From: DASWHF01 sp036393295
GTDB lineage: Bacteria > Pseudomonadota > Gammaproteobacteria > Acidiferrobacterales > UBA6901
Length of the DNA stretch: 20,761 nucleotides
Reading direction: 5' to 3'
Assembly (NCBI GenBank): GCA_036393295.1
Contig: DASWHF010000074.1
Location: forward strand, 1-20,761
Part shown: positions 7,089 to 14,563 of the stretch, one piece after another
Layout of the letters: each line of letters starts with the position of its first letter
Position numbering within the stretch: the first letter of the stretch is position 1
Position numbers and translations under genes: made by a program
The notes under the pieces: model-generated
The model's database searches: none
Told to the model about the DNA's origin: nothing
Seen by the model: only the letters and a program-made list of their open reading frames with translations

Positions 7089-8003
7089 TCACCGTGCCGC
7101 GGCCCCGGCCCGGCGGGCGCGGCGGCGGGCCGTGAGCGCCTTCACCGACTCCCAGGCGTCCTCCGCCAGGTGCCCCCGGTCCCAGACCAGCCGGCGGGCC
7201 AGATAACGATACAAGCACAGCTTCTCGGCGCGCGACAGTGACGTACGCCACACCGCGCGGAAATATTCCTTGTAGACCCGCCAGTACTGGAAGACCATGA
7301 GCCGCGCCTGGTCGGGGTCGTAGTGCTTGCGCACCTCGGCGGCGTCCTTGAGGCGGGTGGCGCTCGCCGGGTCCATGCGCCGGATGAACAGGTAGTCCGG
7401 AATCTCGCGGAACTTCCCGTGCAGCGCCAGCTCGGCCATCAGGTTCACGTCGGACGAAAAGTAGACCTCGATGAGCGGCGTGCATGCCAGGCTCGACCGG
7501 CGGATCACGCCGTTCATGACGTTGTTGAGCCGGATCCGCTCCAGCAGGCCGCGGAACCGGGCGCCGGGACTGTCGTCGAGCAGCTCGAGATTGTCGACGT
7601 AGTCCTCGTACCGGCCGTCGTCGCCGAGCATGAGCCGGGTGCGCGGATAGGCCAGCACCGTGCCGGGGTCGGCGTCCAGCGCGGCGACGCAGCGGCCCAC
7701 GAAGTCCGGCTCGCACAAGTCGTTGCACGACGCCCATTTGAAATACTCGCCGCGCGCCAGGCGGAACACCGCGTTGAAGTTGTCCGACGCGCCGATGTTG
7801 CGCGGGTTGCGGACGTAGCGGATGCGCGCGTCGCGCGCGGCGTATTCCCGGCAGATCGCCTCGGAATCGTCGGTCGAGGCGTTGTCGGAGATGATCAGCT
7901 CGAAATCGGCGTAGCGCTGGGCGAGCAGCGAATCCAGCGACGCGCGCAGCCAGCGCCCGCCGTTGTATACCGGCATGCCGATGCTGACGCGCGGCGCGCT
8001 CAC
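7089..8003 (-). CDS. Family 2 glycosyltransferase
   Basis: This 304-residue GT-A fold glycosyltransferase should add one sugar to the growing lipid-linked repeat unit on the cytoplasmic face. The N-terminus R-V-S-I-G-M-P-V-Y-N-G-G is the GT2 signature, followed by I-I-S-D-N-A-S-T-D-D-S with nucleotide-binding Asp40. The usual D-x-D is replaced by S-C-N-D (Asp95), as in many divergent GT2 enzymes. There are no membrane segments. The start is GTG 8003, which overlaps the preceding stop as GTGA, with GGAG eight bases upstream; the longer upstream reading has no recognisable sequence. It is the last gene of the seven-gene operon. Donor and acceptor are unknown. Confidence 0.88.
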   Translation of the reverse strand: MSAPRVSIGMPVYNGGRWLRASLDSLLAQRYADFELIISDNASTDDSEAICREYAARDARIRYVRNPRNIGASDNFNAVFRLARGEYFKWASCNDLCEPDFVGRCVAALDADPGTVLAYPRTRLMLGDDGRYEDYVDNLELLDDSPGARFRGLLERIRLNNVMNGVIRRSSLACTPLIEVYFSSDVNLMAELALHGKFREIPDYLFIRRMDPASATRLKDAAEVRKHYDPDQARLMVFQYWRVYKEYFRAVWRTSLSRAEKLCLYRYLARRLVWDRGHLAEDAWESVKALTARRRARRAGAAAR

Positions 8004-9370
8004 CGCCGCGTCTCCGGCGCCGCCGGCGCGCGCGCACGCCCCGTCCCGTCGTCCAGCAGGCCGAAGACCTCCCGGTACTGACGTTCGAGCGCCGCCACGT
8101 AGGCGTTCTTCTTGTCGGTGATGCGCTGCGTCTCGTCCTCCCGCCGCTCCATCAGGCGCACAAAGCACTGCCACAGTTCCTCGACCTCGAAACCTTCCAG
8201 GTCCAGGGCATAACCGCCCTGGCCCATGTCGTCCATGAGATCGCGGGTCTTGCGTTGGTAACAGATCCCCACCACCGGCCGTTCGACCAGCAACGGCAGC
8301 AGCACGCCGTGAAAACGCGTGGCCACCACCGCGTCCAGCCCACTCAGGGTATCGATCAGGGCATCGACGCTGGCGCTCAGGCTCACGCGCAGCCCGGGCG
8401 GAATCCCGCCCGCGGTCTCGGTCAGCCTCGCCTGGATGTCGTCGATCACCAGGGCATCCTTCGCCTGGGTGGAGAACAGCACGACCGGGTACCGGGCCTC
8501 GATCAGCCGACCGACGAAGGTCGCCAGTTTGGCGACGTAGTTATCGTATTTTTCCGGGTCGGCCACCGGCCAGTAACGCGCATCGTATACCGGCATGGGG
8601 TTGAGGCCAACCACCGGCCGTCCGGCGGTCGCGGCCGCGCGCGGCGGCGGGCGATCGGTGAGCAGGCTGAAGGCAAGATCGGGCGCCACCCGGGTCGGTC
8701 CGCGATAACCGATCTCGGCGATCAGCGCCCGCGACCCGCGGTCGCGGAAGGAATGGTACTGGACTCTGGAAAGTACCCAACGAATCAAAAACTTGGATAC
8801 CGGCGAGGCCACGGGACCGGCGCCCACGCTGAGCACCGCCACCGGGGTCCCGGTGAGTCGCGCCAGCAGGGTCCATTTAAACAACGTATAAGGGAATCCC
8901 AGGGGGCCGCCGAAATTGTCCAGGAACTGATTCGATCCCGAGATCATCAGCAGATCCAGGGCCTTCACGCGCCCGTAGCAGGCCCGCAGGAAGCCGAACT
9001 CACGCCGCAGGGCACCCGCCCCCTCCCAGGTCCGCGCCAGCGCCTTGAGCGGCCAGTAGACGACGGGTATGCGCTTGAGGCGCTGCTTGAATCCGATACC
9101 TGCCGGTGCCGCCGCGGCCGGCTTCGTCCCGCCGGCCGGTGCGGCGGGCCGCGGCGCCGCCGCACCGGCGACCGGCGTCTCGATATCCCGGATCGGCAGG
9201 GCGGCGATGCCGTGACGCTGCGCCGTGTCGTCCGGATTGATCGACAGGCCGACGATCTCGGCGCCCGGCAGGTGGCGGCGGATGGCGCGGGCCACGGCCG
9301 CGGTGATGGCCTCGTCGCCGAGGTTGCGGTTGCCGTAATGGCCGAAGATGCCGATGCGCAGGCGGCTCAT
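8000..9370 (-). CDS. Polysaccharide pyruvyl transferase family protein
   Basis: This 456-residue protein has the CsaB/WcaK/AmsJ-type polysaccharide pyruvyl transferase fold. The N-terminal motif G-N-R-N-L-G-D-E-A (13-21) and the C-terminal A-T-R-F-H-G-V are the two hallmarks of the family. Members transfer pyruvate from phosphoenolpyruvate to a sugar as a ketal, giving the polymer negative charge, although some homologues in these loci have other or unknown roles. A proline- and alanine-rich stretch at about 67-92 looks like a flexible insert after the first strands. ATG 9370 overlaps the LhgO stop as ATGA. There is no signal peptide, so it acts in the cytoplasm. Confidence 0.85.
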   Translation of the reverse strand: MSRLRIGIFGHYGNRNLGDEAITAAVARAIRRHLPGAEIVGLSINPDDTAQRHGIAALPIRDIETPVAGAAAPRPAAPAGGTKPAAAAPAGIGFKQRLKRIPVVYWPLKALARTWEGAGALRREFGFLRACYGRVKALDLLMISGSNQFLDNFGGPLGFPYTLFKWTLLARLTGTPVAVLSVGAGPVASPVSKFLIRWVLSRVQYHSFRDRGSRALIAEIGYRGPTRVAPDLAFSLLTDRPPPRAAATAGRPVVGLNPMPVYDARYWPVADPEKYDNYVAKLATFVGRLIEARYPVVLFSTQAKDALVIDDIQARLTETAGGIPPGLRVSLSASVDALIDTLSGLDAVVATRFHGVLLPLLVERPVVGICYQRKTRDLMDDMGQGGYALDLEGFEVEELWQCFVRLMERREDETQRITDKKNAYVAALERQYREVFGLLDDGTGRARAPAAPETRR

Positions 9371-10599
9371 GGCGCGGCCTCCGCAGGGCGTGCCGTCGCT
9401 TCCCCGAAACGCCGGCCGATCTCGTCGCAGACATGCGTCGCGAACGGCAGCGCGCAGGTGAAGGCCGGCGACACGGCGTTCAACACGTGCAGTGAGCGCG
9501 CGTCACCCTCGATGACGAAGTCCATCTCCAGCCGGTTCTGTTCGATGTCGAGCAGCTGGGCGCGGATGCCCGGCTTGCCCCAGCGCCGATAGTGGCCCGG
9601 CTCGACGCCGCCGGCGAGTTCGCGCGCCAGCGCCACCATGCGCGCGCGCGAATGCTTGCGGATCTCCTCGACCGCCAGCCGCTTGAAGTCGAAGTCCGAT
9701 TTCAGCAGCAGCCGCGCCTGGCGCCGCACGATGTCCCACAGCTCGCCGGCGCGAAAGCCGTCGAGGCCGCGATAGTTCTCGCGCCAGAAGGCCGGGGTCG
9801 CGGTCGGCCCGATCTTGATACGGCCGTCCACCGCCACCGTGAAGTGCACGCCGAGAAAGGGATTGCGCAGATCCGGCACCGGATAGATATGGGTGCGGAT
9901 TGCGCCGGCCGGCTCGTCGGAATAAAGATACAGCCCCTTGAACGGCAGGATGCGATAGCGCTGCGAGAAGCCATAAGCGCGCGCGATCCGGTCGGCGTAC
10001 AGGCCGGCGGCGTTGACCACGTAGCCGGCGTCGATACGCCCGCGATCCGTCACGACCGCATCGGCCGCGCGCCGCAGGAAGCGCCGGCCGGTCTCCAGCC
10101 GCACGCCTTCGGCGCGCGCATCCGCGGTCATGGCCGCGACGACCCTCCCCGGATCGACCGACGCGGTGGTCGGCGAGAACAGCGCGCGCTCGAAGGTCCG
10201 CGCGCGCGGCTCGATGGCCTGCGCCTGCCGGGCGTCGACCGGCTCGAGCACGATGCCGTTGATGCGCCCGCGCCGCAGCAGCTCGTCGAGCGCCGGCAGC
10301 TCGCTTTGATCGCGCGCCACCACCAGCTTGCCGCACTGGTTGATCGGCAGGCCGCGCGCCTCGCAGTAGTCGGTCAGCGCGGCGTTGCCGATGCGCGTGA
10401 ATCGCGCCTTGAGGCTGTCCGGCGTGTAGTAGAACCCGGCATGCAATACGCCGCTGTTGCGCCCGCTGGCGTGCCGGCCGGTGTCCGGCTCCTTCTCGAG
10501 CACGGTGACGCGGCTGTCGGCATAACGCCGCTTGAGCTCGCGCGCGATGCTCAGGCCGATGACCCCGCCGCCGATGACGAGAAAGTCGCTGGCGCTCAT
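9367..10599 (-). CDS. lhgO: FAD-dependent oxidoreductase, L-2-hydroxyglutarate oxidase (LhgO)-like
   Basis: This is a 410-residue flavoprotein of the DAO family, close to LhgO/L2HGDH. Dinucleotide-binding G-G-G-V-I-G lies at 10-15. H-A-S-G-R-N-S-G-V-L-H-A-G-F-Y-Y follows the first helix and is highly typical of LhgO. Later come Y-V-V-N-A-A-G-L-Y-A-D and the C-terminal N-A-V-S-P-A-F-T. LhgO oxidises L-2-hydroxyglutarate to 2-oxoglutarate and feeds electrons to the membrane. Here it is embedded in a glycan operon, with ATGA overlaps on both sides, so it may instead oxidise a hydroxy acid that decorates the polymer. ATG 10599 is chosen because it overlaps the stop of the glycosyltransferase; the ORF upstream is arginine-rich noise. 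Symbol by resemblance only. Confidence 0.85.
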   Translation of the reverse strand: MSASDFLVIGGGVIGLSIARELKRRYADSRVTVLEKEPDTGRHASGRNSGVLHAGFYYTPDSLKARFTRIGNAALTDYCEARGLPINQCGKLVVARDQSELPALDELLRRGRINGIVLEPVDARQAQAIEPRARTFERALFSPTTASVDPGRVVAAMTADARAEGVRLETGRRFLRRAADAVVTDRGRIDAGYVVNAAGLYADRIARAYGFSQRYRILPFKGLYLYSDEPAGAIRTHIYPVPDLRNPFLGVHFTVAVDGRIKIGPTATPAFWRENYRGLDGFRAGELWDIVRRQARLLLKSDFDFKRLAVEEIRKHSRARMVALARELAGGVEPGHYRRWGKPGIRAQLLDIEQNRLEMDFVIEGDARSLHVLNAVSPAFTCALPFATHVCDEIGRRFGEATARPAEAAP

Positions 10600-11831
10600 G
10601 CGATCACCTCGTCGAGCAGCGCCGCGAGCTCGGCGCTGCGCGCGCGCCGCGAATGGCGTTCGACCTCGGCCGCGTCCGCCACCGGCGCGCGCCCGGCGCG
10701 CAGCCGGGCGAGAAAATCGCGCAGGCCGGCGGCGATCGCCGCGCGCCGGTCGAGCGGCACGACGGTGTCGATGCCGGCCGCGCGCAGCACCGCGGCCGTA
10801 TCCCCGGCCGCGTCGGTCAGCGCGAAGATCGGCCGGCGCGCGCGCAGGTATTCGTAGAGCTTGGCGGGGATCTGGTGATTGCAATTGGCCGCCTGGAAGA
10901 TCAGCAGCGCGTCGGCGGCCAGCATCTCGGCGAGCGCCGCGTGATAGGCCACCGGCGGCTCGAGGCGCACGAGGTCGCCGAGCCCGTGCTCCGCGATCAG
11001 CCGCGCAAATTCGCCGTCGTGCCCGGTGGCGCGCAGCACCACGGCGAACCTGCCGGCGTCGATGTCGCCGGCGGCGCGCAGGTCGACGAGCGCCCCGAAG
11101 AAGGCGCGCGGATCGCGCTCCACCGGGTACAACAGGCCGCTGTGCAGCAGCGTGACGCGCGCCGGACGCGGAGGCGGCGCGATGTCCGCCGCCTGCTGGA
11201 AATTCTCCTCGTCATAACCATTCTCGATGCGCGCCCAACGCGCCGCCGGCAGCTCCGGGTAGCGCTCGGCGTACATACGCTGCGCACCCGGCGTGGTGAA
11301 CACGGCGCGCGCGCAGCGTCGCACCGTGTGCGTCTCGATCCATCGGTAGACGCGGCGCACGGTGGGACGGACCGGGTAGTCATCCTCGGTCATGGGATCG
11401 CGAAAATCGGCGATCCACGGCAACCCGCTTAAGCGCTGCAACGTGAGTCCGATCATATGCGCGGTGGCGATCGGATAAGTCGACCAGATCGCCGCCGGCC
11501 GATGGCGCCGGATCATCTCGAGGCCGGCGGGCACGGCGCTCAGCCACCAGCTCGCCCAGCGATCGGGTAGCGCAAGCGCGCTCGGGTAGCGCCCCCGCCA
11601 CGCCAGATGGCGTGCGCTGTCGAACGCAAAAGTCCGCCGCACCATCACGTCGTCGCGAATCTCGCCGAGTTGCGCCTGGCTCAATCGCTGGTAGGCACGC
11701 GGGTGCGCGCTCAGAATCAGCGGCTGCCAGCCGTGCTCAGGCAGGTAGCGCGCGAATTTGAGCGTGCGCTGCACGCCGCTGCTCCCCTGCACCGGAGGGA
11801 AATGAAAGGAAATCATCAGCACCGGTCTCAC
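10596..11831 (-). CDS. Family 4-like glycosyltransferase
   Basis: This is a 411-residue GT-B fold glycosyltransferase, cytoplasmic or membrane-attached. The N-terminal V-L-M-I-S-F-H-F-P-P segment with the following G-S-S-G-V-Q-R is the glycine-rich acceptor-side loop of this GT4 subgroup. I-A-D-F-R-D-P and R-I-E-N-G-Y-D occur in the middle. In the donor domain H-S-G-L-L-Y and I-P-A-K-L-Y-E-Y-L-R-A-R-R-P-I are seen, the latter holding the nucleotide-binding glutamate. The start is GTG 11831, which gives a GTGA overlap with hydrolase 1 like the other junctions of this operon; GTG 11846 and ATG 11816 are possible alternatives. No clear Shine-Dalgarno sequence is visible, consistent with coupled re-initiation. 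Sugar specificity unknown. Confidence 0.87.
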   Translation of the reverse strand: MRPVLMISFHFPPVQGSSGVQRTLKFARYLPEHGWQPLILSAHPRAYQRLSQAQLGEIRDDVMVRRTFAFDSARHLAWRGRYPSALALPDRWASWWLSAVPAGLEMIRRHRPAAIWSTYPIATAHMIGLTLQRLSGLPWIADFRDPMTEDDYPVRPTVRRVYRWIETHTVRRCARAVFTTPGAQRMYAERYPELPAARWARIENGYDEENFQQAADIAPPPRPARVTLLHSGLLYPVERDPRAFFGALVDLRAAGDIDAGRFAVVLRATGHDGEFARLIAEHGLGDLVRLEPPVAYHAALAEMLAADALLIFQAANCNHQIPAKLYEYLRARRPIFALTDAAGDTAAVLRAAGIDTVVPLDRRAAIAAGLRDFLARLRAGRAPVADAAEVERHSRRARSAELAALLDEVIA

Positions 11832-12694
11832 CACGACGCCAGCCACACCGCCGTCCAGCGTGCCACTTGATCGCGCCAGTCACGGCGCGCGAAGGTGTGA
11901 TTGGCCTGGACCAGGTCGTGACGCGTCACCCGGCCGGCGCGCAGAATCCGCCGCCACGGCCGTGCCGATCTGACCAGGGCCTTGAACTCGCCGGCTGTCA
12001 GGTCATCACCACTCAGTACCAGCAGCACGCGACCGCGGAATGCCCGCAATCCGTCGAGCATGCGTTGCGGAAACGGTATGGCGTCCGCGCACGCGTCCGG
12101 CGCACTCGCCGGCTTGTCTCCGCGGCCACCGAACCCACGCTGCAGCACATCGAAAAACGAGCTCAGCGCCGTCCCGATCGCCACCTCACCGGCAAACACT
12201 CGCCGCCAGAAGACCCGATCAAGGAAGCGCCGCAGGTAATAGTTACGAAGGTAGCTGCGCGCCAGCCCCGCTTCGCTGCGCACCCAGGGGTTGAGCACGG
12301 CCAACCCGGTGACGCGCGCGTCGCGCGGCGCGTACATCATGATCGCCGAGGCCGCGTCGCACAGTCCCCACAGACCCACCTCTTGCACCTGCGGAACCCG
12401 CGCGCACAGGGTGTCGATCGCCGCGCGCATGTCCGGCTCGATCGTCTCGAAATCGCGCGGTGCGCCGCAACTGTCGCCCATGCCGCGGCAATCGAACCGC
12501 AGCACCGCGTAACCGTCGGCGGCCAGCGCCCGCGCCAACAGCAAGAACTGGCGGTGGCTGCCTACCCGGTATTGCGGGCCGCCGACCACCACCACCACGC
12601 CTCGCCGGCGCGGAGCCGGCGGGCAGTGCACGACGCCGATCATGGCGTCGCCCTGACAGTCTATGCGCACGGCCAGTTCGCTCGCGGTCGTCAC
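11828..12694 (-). CDS. Hydrolase 1, exosortase A system-associated (alpha/beta hydrolase)
   Basis: This 288-residue alpha/beta hydrolase matches my recollection of the exosortase A-associated hydrolase 1 family (TIGR03100 type). Features in order are V-V-V-V-V-G-G-P-Q-Y-R-V-G-S-H-R-Q (35-49), F-D-C-R-G-M-G-D-S, the nucleophile elbow G-L-C-D-A-A-S with Cys112 where serine is usual, acid candidate Asp230/231 in L-S-G-D-D, and catalytic His266 in Q-A-N-H-T-F. There is no signal peptide. GTG 12694 overlaps the hydrolase 2 stop (GTGA). With the neighbouring acyl carrier protein it may act on a thioester, either releasing or transferring an acyl group used to modify the glycan. That function is inferred from context. 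Confidence 0.9.
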   Translation of the reverse strand: MTTASELAVRIDCQGDAMIGVVHCPPAPRRRGVVVVVGGPQYRVGSHRQFLLLARALAADGYAVLRFDCRGMGDSCGAPRDFETIEPDMRAAIDTLCARVPQVQEVGLWGLCDAASAIMMYAPRDARVTGLAVLNPWVRSEAGLARSYLRNYYLRRFLDRVFWRRVFAGEVAIGTALSSFFDVLQRGFGGRGDKPASAPDACADAIPFPQRMLDGLRAFRGRVLLVLSGDDLTAGEFKALVRSARPWRRILRAGRVTRHDLVQANHTFARRDWRDQVARWTAVWLASW

Positions 12695-13539
12695 GATGCC
12701 TCCACGGTCGCAACCGTCAGCGCGATCAGCTCCGGCACCGGTACCGCCTCTGGCAATATCCAGAACGGTTGACCGGCAACACAGTGCGTTCGCAGCGTCA
12801 GACCGCGCGCGCGCCAGGCATCGGCAATCCGCCGGCTGGCAGGCGGTAACGGACGGTCGCGCTGCGGCGTCAGCTCTATCCAGTCTATCGGCGGAAAACC
12901 TTCCTCGACGAGGGTCTCGATGCGCTGTGCGTCAACGGCGAAGACCAGCTCCGCACTCAGGCCGTAACCGGCGACCTCGATGATCCGGCCGGCCGCGAGT
13001 GTTTGGCGCAACATGTCGGTCGTCTCCTTCCCGGCGGCTGCGGCGAGCCCGAGGCCCGCCGCCAGACGCAGGCGCAGAAACTGCGTCATGAACTTCTCGC
13101 CGTCCAGCACCGGCTGCCACAGCACCAGATGCCGCACGACCATCCGTTGCGTCCCGGCCACCGTCAGGGCCAACAGCGCGCCGAGGCGCAACCCGATCAG
13201 CGTCACCGCGGTTGCGTGGCGCTCATGCAGCCAGCGGGCGCCGCGCGCCAGGTCGCGGCACCACAAATCCCAGCGGGCATCCTCGAAATCACCGGCGCTG
13301 TCGCCGGTTCCGTACAGGTCGACATGAAGTACGGCGAACCCGCGCGCGGCGAGAGCGCGGGCGAGCGTCGCATACACCGGCCGCGCCTTATTCATTTCCT
13401 CGGCGAACGGAGGCACCAGCAGCACCGCGCCGCGCGTAGCGCTCACCGCCTGCGGCGGGTGATAGAGCGCAAACAGCTGTCCGGCCTCTCCGTCGAGAAA
13501 GAACGCTTCGGGCGCGGCCGCGCTATACCCTGCGGTCAC
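12691..13539 (-). CDS. Hydrolase 2, exosortase A system-associated (alpha/beta hydrolase-like)
   Basis: This 282-residue alpha/beta hydrolase-fold protein matches the exosortase A-associated hydrolase 2 family (TIGR03101 type). The start E-A-F-F-L-D-G-E-A-G, then F-A-L-Y-H-P-P, V-P-P-F-A-E-E-M-N-K (42-51) and V-D-L-Y-G-T-G-D-S (73-81), are very characteristic. The expected nucleophile elbow reads G-L-R-L-G (116-120), with arginine in place of serine. The protein may therefore be non-hydrolytic or use other residues. GTG 13539 overlaps the ACP stop as GTGA. Predicted soluble and cytoplasmic. It forms a fixed trio with the ACP and hydrolase 1, pointing to one shared acyl-handling step; substrate unknown. 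Confidence 0.9.
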   Translation of the reverse strand: MTAGYSAAAPEAFFLDGEAGQLFALYHPPQAVSATRGAVLLVPPFAEEMNKARPVYATLARALAARGFAVLHVDLYGTGDSAGDFEDARWDLWCRDLARGARWLHERHATAVTLIGLRLGALLALTVAGTQRMVVRHLVLWQPVLDGEKFMTQFLRLRLAAGLGLAAAAGKETTDMLRQTLAAGRIIEVAGYGLSAELVFAVDAQRIETLVEEGFPPIDWIELTPQRDRPLPPASRRIADAWRARGLTLRTHCVAGQPFWILPEAVPVPELIALTVATVEAS

Positions 13540-13787
13540 GTTGTCAGTTTCTTGTCCACGAAGTCCGCCAGCGTCCCGAGAGTCTCAAAGGTGTCGGCGC
13601 TGATCTCGTCATCGTCCACGGTAAATCCGTAATGCTCTTCGAGGGCAGTGATCACGTTGACGACTGCCATGGAATCGAGCTCCGGGAGGCTGCCGAGCAG
13701 GCGCGTAGACGCGTCGAGTCCGGCGTGACGGTCGCTCAGCTGGAGCGAATCGGCAAGGATTTGGCGCACTTCATCAAGGGTCGACAT
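13536..13787 (-). CDS. Acyl carrier protein, exosortase A locus type
   Basis: This 83-residue acidic carrier protein has the four-helix ACP pattern. The phosphopantetheine attachment serine is Ser39 in L-P-E-L-D-S-M-A-V, followed by the recognition helix V-V-N-V-I-T-A-L-E-E-H-Y. It should carry an acyl or aminoacyl group as a thioester once modified by a phosphopantetheinyl transferase. The ATG at 13787 is chosen; an in-frame TTG two codons earlier is unlikely. I see no Shine-Dalgarno sequence, and a possible -10 element (TACTATAAA, 13809-13801) lies so close that the leader could be very short. It is the first gene of the seven-gene operon. The acyl-CoA ligase that often accompanies it in other genomes is not in the window. 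Confidence 0.92.
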   Translation of the reverse strand: MSTLDEVRQILADSLQLSDRHAGLDASTRLLGSLPELDSMAVVNVITALEEHYGFTVDDDEISADTFETLGTLADFVDKKLTT

Positions 13788-13800
13788 GGTCAAAACGGTC

Positions 13801-13809
13801 TTTATAGTA
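13801..13809 (-). promoter_or_regulatory. Possible -10 promoter element of the ACP operon
   Basis: On the minus strand TACTATAAA is the best -10-like string ahead of the ACP start. No good -35 hexamer is found 16-18 bases upstream, which would suit an activator-dependent promoter. The CRP-type palindrome is centred about 45-48 bases before the inferred start point. This is visual pattern matching only. Confidence 0.35.
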
Positions 13810-13831
13810 AAACAGAAATCGAGTCTCGGGC

Positions 13832-13851
13832 GCTGTGACCGGCGTCACAGC
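13832..13851. promoter_or_regulatory. CRP/Vfr/Clp-type operator upstream of the ACP operon
   Basis: GCTGTGACCGGCGTCACAGC is an inverted repeat with perfect 8-base arms. Its core is TGTGA-N6-TCACA, the exact consensus of CRP-family regulators, including Vfr of Pseudomonas and the c-di-GMP-responsive Clp of Xanthomonas. It ends 45 bases upstream of the ACP start codon. No run of T follows on either strand, so it does not look like a terminator. It may place the acyl/glycosyltransferase operon under cAMP or c-di-GMP control; which regulator binds is unknown. Confidence 0.55.
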
Positions 13852-14563
13852 TCCAAGGATGGAAATCAGCGCTCGCACCGCACACCGTGGCCGGCCGCCG
13901 GTCCCCGCGACGCCAATCGGATACGATTCGTGGTCGGTGATTTAAGACGGTGTTACCGGGACAGATCGACCGTACCATAAAGATTCTTCAGATTCTTCTC
14001 GTTGTATCGAAACGGGTCGCTAGCCGCTGACAGACGTGATACCCGCCCCCCCAACCTTACGACCGCCAGAGCCGCAACCTTTCTTCTGCCGACGTGACGA
14101 CGTCAGATCAACTCGCGGTGCGGCGACCTGTCTCCCGGGGGCGGCCGCTACCCGGCCCGCTTCGCGGCTGGACGATCGCTGGAAGCGCAGCATGGCGTTT
14201 CCAGAGCGGATCGACCGCGCGATTACTGGAACCTCGTGAGGTTTCCATGTCGTCAATCAGCGATCCGGTCATCCGCTGATCGGGGAGAACACGAGGGGCC
14301 AATGCTACCATTCATCCCCGCGTGCCGTCACGGAGCTGTCGACCACGGCACCACGTCGGGCGGCGAGCACCCCTGTCCCGGAAAGGCAAACCGGCCCGGC
14401 TGAACGGAGTGCACACACCGTCCGGCCAGTCCATCAAGCGCAGGGACGCCGCCGGCGCCACCAGCGGTCGCCCGTCGTGCACCCCGCAGGAGCGACGCCG
14501 GAAACCGCGGGCAGGCCATCCTTCCGCCCGCGGACAGCGCGCGTGCCACTACTGCCGTGGCGG
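13852..14563. other. Gene-free stretch between the ligase and the ACP operon
   Basis: I see no credible gene here. The short ORFs on both strands are arginine- and proline-rich with no recognisable motif. It holds a tandem 9-base repeat AGATTCTTC x2 at 13981-13998, a small hairpin GGAACCTC-GT-GAGGTTTCC around 14228-14246, an ATCAGCG/CGCTGAT hairpin around 14256-14280, and a GTGCCGT/ACGGCAC inverted repeat (14322-14328 with 14345-14351). No tRNA-like or rRNA-like sequence was seen. Confidence 0.5.
14505..14533 (-). terminator. Possible terminator hairpin after the O-glycosylation ligase
   Basis: CCGCGGGC (14505-14512) pairs perfectly with GCCCGCGG (14526-14533) around a 13-base loop, about 30 bases after the ligase stop. 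On the minus strand only a short TTT follows, so it is a weak intrinsic terminator at best. Confidence 0.35.

Noticed and set aside
13832..13851. Reading the TGTGA-N6-TCACA palindrome as an intrinsic terminator
   Set aside because: The arms are short and no T-run follows on either strand, while the core fits the CRP-family consensus exactly.
14108..14311. Small minus-strand open frame of about 67 codons in the gene-free stretch
   Set aside because: No recognisable motif, poor ribosome-binding site, and the composition is like random GC-rich DNA. A small hidden gene cannot be excluded, but I cannot support it.
13852..14563. tRNA, small stable RNA or CRISPR array in the longest intergenic stretch
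   Set aside because: No T-loop-like sequence, no regularly spaced repeats and no rRNA-like blocks were seen; only unrelated short inverted repeats.
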